A stretch of 64,000 nt of DNA from BOG-938 sp035524315 (GTDB lineage Bacteria > Pseudomonadota > Alphaproteobacteria > Caulobacterales > Caulobacteraceae). Where the stretch lies: positions 8,283 through 72,282 of the forward strand of contig DATKPD010000079.1 of the NCBI GenBank assembly GCA_035524315.1, written 5' to 3'. Every line of letters begins with the position of its first letter. Position 1 is the stretch's first letter. Shown here piece by piece: positions 61,916-64,000 of this stretch. A model generated the notes under the pieces. It did no database searches. It worked only from the letters and a program-made list of their open reading frames with translations, and was not told the origin of the DNA. The translations under genes and the position numbers were made by a program.

Positions 61916-64000
61916 ATGTCCAGGCTTTCCGCGCGCATAAAGTTCCTGATACGCGCACTCGGCGTAAACGGCTATATTATCAGGTTGGTTATTGCGCGAT
62001 CGGTTTTGATGCGTGCAGTAAAGCTTAGGCTTCCGGTTTCAGAATTGTTGGCCATAGTCGATGGGGCTATAGAGCAAAATAATCGATTTTACCGACGAAC
62101 TAATTATTCGGATTGGCAAAGTCTATACGCGCCAACCGATTTTTTTGGTCGTGGTTTTCCACCTTCTGTTGGCGTGACCGTGGTGGTCTGCCCACGTCGT
62201 TCCTCATTAAGCCATTTGTACAAATCGTTGCGTTCCATTGAGCGCGAGCGCTCTCCGGCTATTGATGTCGTAGTCTTATCAACAGGGCCCTGGTCAGACT
62301 TCTTACTGGGAATGGCCGCCTACGCGGCCGGCGGCGCGAAGTCGGTAATCATCCGACGACCGACCGATCTTGAAGGTCTGCTACGGGAACGTGTCGCGCT
62401 GATCCAGGGGGCGCCTGTTTTGCGCCCCGGCGCTCTTGGAGCGCTCAATGCATCGATGGATAAAGACCCATCAACCCGCGCCGTATATGCAGATGAGGAT
62501 CGGACTATCGGCAAGCGCGTTGATTTTCCACAATTCAAGCCAGATTTTTCACCTGTATTGGGTCAGCAATACGATTACGTTGGCAACGTCATCTTGTTTA
62601 CGAGAGAGTTTTTTCTAAGCAACGTATTGCCGGATGTTCGAATCAACGCGATTCCTTCGTGGATTGGTGACCGGTCACTTCCCCAAGGTGCGGTAGTCCA
62701 CCTGCCACAAGTTCTTCATTCCGAACAAACCAGACGTCGCCTGACGCATATATCTGGCGCTGAATTCGACCAAGAACTCGCTATGACCATACAGAATGAA
62801 GCGCAAAGGCCATCGGTCGCAATCATAATTCCAACAAGGGACCGTGAAGAGCTTCTGCGATCTTGCATTCAAGGTATTGATGAATGCACTGATTACGACG
62901 CCTCTCGCATTTCGATTATAATTGTTGATAACGGAACAGTCGAACCAGCTGCTGTTCATCTTCTGAGTCAACTTGAAGCCCGTCATAATTTTAGTGTTGT
63001 TAAGCGTCCCGGAGAGTTCAATTATTCATGGCTGTGTAATCAAGGTGCAGCCGCGGCCGCAGCCGACATCCTAGTGTTTATGAATAATGATATTGTCCTT
63101 AGAGATCGCAATTGGCTTGGAAAGCTCGTCAGCGCCGTATCGCTGCCGTCTGTGGGCGTTGTGGGCTGCAAGCTGCTTTATCCTTCCGGCAAGATCCAGC
63201 ACGCCGGCGTTATCCTCGGCATTCACGGTCTGGCGGGCCATATCGGGGTGGGCGCGAATGAGTTTGATGGGGGATATCTAAATCTCGCCAAACATACGCG
63301 GGAGTTGTCCGCCGTGACCGGCGCGCTCGTTGCTGTTCGCCGAAGCGTCTTCCAGGCGGCGGGCGGCTACGACGAGCGTCTGGCTATTGCTTTTAGTGAT
63401 ATTGCACTTTGCCTGACCTGCAATGGGCTCGGGTTCCAGACGCTGTGCCTACAGAGTGCATTGGCTTTTCATCTGGAATCCGCATCGCGAGGGGACGATA
63501 CGCTTGACCCATTGAAGCATATTCGATTGCTTGAGGAATGTTTGCAGGTCTTGTCGACGCACGGGAGTCTGAAGATTGACCCGTTCTATAATCCAAACCT
63601 CAGTTTGATCGGCCCTTACGAACTCGCCGATCCGCCACGCCTTGTAGCCAGAACAAATCTACCGAACCGGGCGCCGCGCGTGCTGATGCTCAGTTGGACA
63701 TTCCAGGTGGGCCATGGTGTGGCCGTCGTGGTCGATATTCAAGCGCGGGCTTTGGAGTCGATGGGGTGTGTAGTGTTCATCGGCGCGCCGGTTAAGGCGA
63801 ATGAAATTCCCTGGCCGAAGAACCGGCGGCTCGATGTTTCAGATGAAAATACCGCCGCCAAGCTGGCCGCCGAGCTCAATTTCGACGTTGTCATGGTACA
63901 CACTCCGCCGTTCTTTAGTGTGTTCAAGGTGTTGCCTATGAATATCTCCGGTATAGCTTATGATTACGGAGAACCGCCGCCGTCGTTGTTTCCGGATACA
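61916..64000 (+). CDS. Multi-domain glycosyltransferase, AT-rich 5' half (partial at window end)
   Basis: An open frame of 695 codons that runs off the window. The ATG at 61916 directly follows an in-frame TGA. Three modules are visible. (1) Residues about 85-260 are a reduced GT2 domain with VYADEDRTIGKRVDFPQFKP and NYV-like DYVGNV. (2) Residues about 300-540 are an intact GT2 domain: VAIIIPTRDREELLRSCIQG, IIIVDNGT, FMNNDIVLRDRNWL and HAGVILGIHGLAG. (3) From about 582 a new GT-B-like module opens with PRVLMLSWTFQVGHGVAVVV. The arrangement matches O-antigen rhamnosyl-type enzymes that build surface polysaccharides. Codons such as ATA, TTA and AAT in the first 350 residues differ from the neighbours, suggesting recent transfer. 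Confidence 0.85.
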   Translation, partial: MSRLSARIKFLIRALGVNGYIIRLVIARSVLMRAVKLRLPVSELLAIVDGAIEQNNRFYRRTNYSDWQSLYAPTDFFGRGFPPSVGVTVVVCPRRSSLSHLYKSLRSIERERSPAIDVVVLSTGPWSDFLLGMAAYAAGGAKSVIIRRPTDLEGLLRERVALIQGAPVLRPGALGALNASMDKDPSTRAVYADEDRTIGKRVDFPQFKPDFSPVLGQQYDYVGNVILFTREFFLSNVLPDVRINAIPSWIGDRSLPQGAVVHLPQVLHSEQTRRRLTHISGAEFDQELAMTIQNEAQRPSVAIIIPTRDREELLRSCIQGIDECTDYDASRISIIIVDNGTVEPAAVHLLSQLEARHNFSVVKRPGEFNYSWLCNQGAAAAAADILVFMNNDIVLRDRNWLGKLVSAVSLPSVGVVGCKLLYPSGKIQHAGVILGIHGLAGHIGVGANEFDGGYLNLAKHTRELSAVTGALVAVRRSVFQAAGGYDERLAIAFSDIALCLTCNGLGFQTLCLQSALAFHLESASRGDDTLDPLKHIRLLEECLQVLSTHGSLKIDPFYNPNLSLIGPYELADPPRLVARTNLPNRAPRVLMLSWTFQVGHGVAVVVDIQARALESMGCVVFIGAPVKANEIPWPKNRRLDVSDENTAAKLAAELNFDVVMVHTPPFFSVFKVLPMNISGIAYDYGEPPPSLFPDT

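Overview
The window is chromosomal DNA from a high-GC alphaproteobacterium, most likely of the family Caulobacteraceae (Caulobacter or Phenylobacterium lineage). The supporting evidence is a MucR/Ros regulator, a DivJ-like polar histidine kinase, a DUF2336 protein, a PAS_5 protein, the ccmE-ccmF-ccmH (cycJKL) to degP order next to a FeuPQ-like two-component system, very GC-rich codon use, and many GTG/TTG starts with 4-base stop/start overlaps. No rRNA, tRNA, CRISPR array, prophage or intact insertion sequence was seen.

Layout. 1-5.9 kb: tail of a probable TonB-dependent receptor, oligopeptidase B, a small membrane protein, a DUF2336 protein, MucR with a clear terminator, and a PAS_5 protein. 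5.9-12.4 kb: SufE, a DivJ-like kinase, small alphaproteobacterial unknowns, peptide release factor 3 and a VapBC toxin-antitoxin pair. 12.4-19.2 kb: GNAT enzyme plus fosmidomycin-resistance-type exporter, a large helical-repeat protein, a repeat-containing secreted protein, and a three-gene ABC importer of the nitrate/sulfonate/THI5 class. 19.2-20.0 kb is an 800-base non-coding stretch rich in hairpins. 20.0-31.3 kb: TonB-like protein, OmpA lipoprotein, a class A penicillin-binding protein coupled to the ABC-F protein Uup, a YcgN protein, a DnaJ-type chaperone, a PepSY protein with a FeuPQ-like system, and an unknown helical protein. 31.4-36.6 kb: cytochrome c maturation genes ccmE, ccmF and ccmH, then the periplasmic protease DegP and a thioredoxin-like protein. 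36.6-46.7 kb: J-domain protein, BolA, GNAT, a tight four-gene minus-strand operon (aroK-aroB-corC-like-TPR glycosyltransferase), then xerD and an aldose 1-epimerase. 46.7-59.4 kb: Coq4, an operon of circularly permuted ATP-grasp, alpha-E and transglutaminase proteins, the TamA/TamB translocation module, a MipA/OmpV porin-like protein and a YgiD dioxygenase.

59.4-64.0 kb looks like the edge of a variable cell-surface polysaccharide region. It has a frameshifted C-terminal remnant resembling an RMD1/DUF155 protein, a GT-C-like membrane protein with a surface-type motif in its C-terminal domain, and a multi-module glycosyltransferase that runs off the end. The first half of that gene uses AT-rich codons (ATA, TTA, AAT, TTT) quite unlike the rest of the window.

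Most genes serve the envelope (peptidoglycan, outer-membrane assembly, glycosylation, periplasmic quality control, cytochrome c assembly) or cell-cycle regulation. The least explained parts are the ATP-grasp/alpha-E/transglutaminase operon, the structured non-coding stretch at 19.38-19.63 kb, the unknown gene standing where cycH (ccmI) would be expected, and the glycosyltransferase region at the right end.
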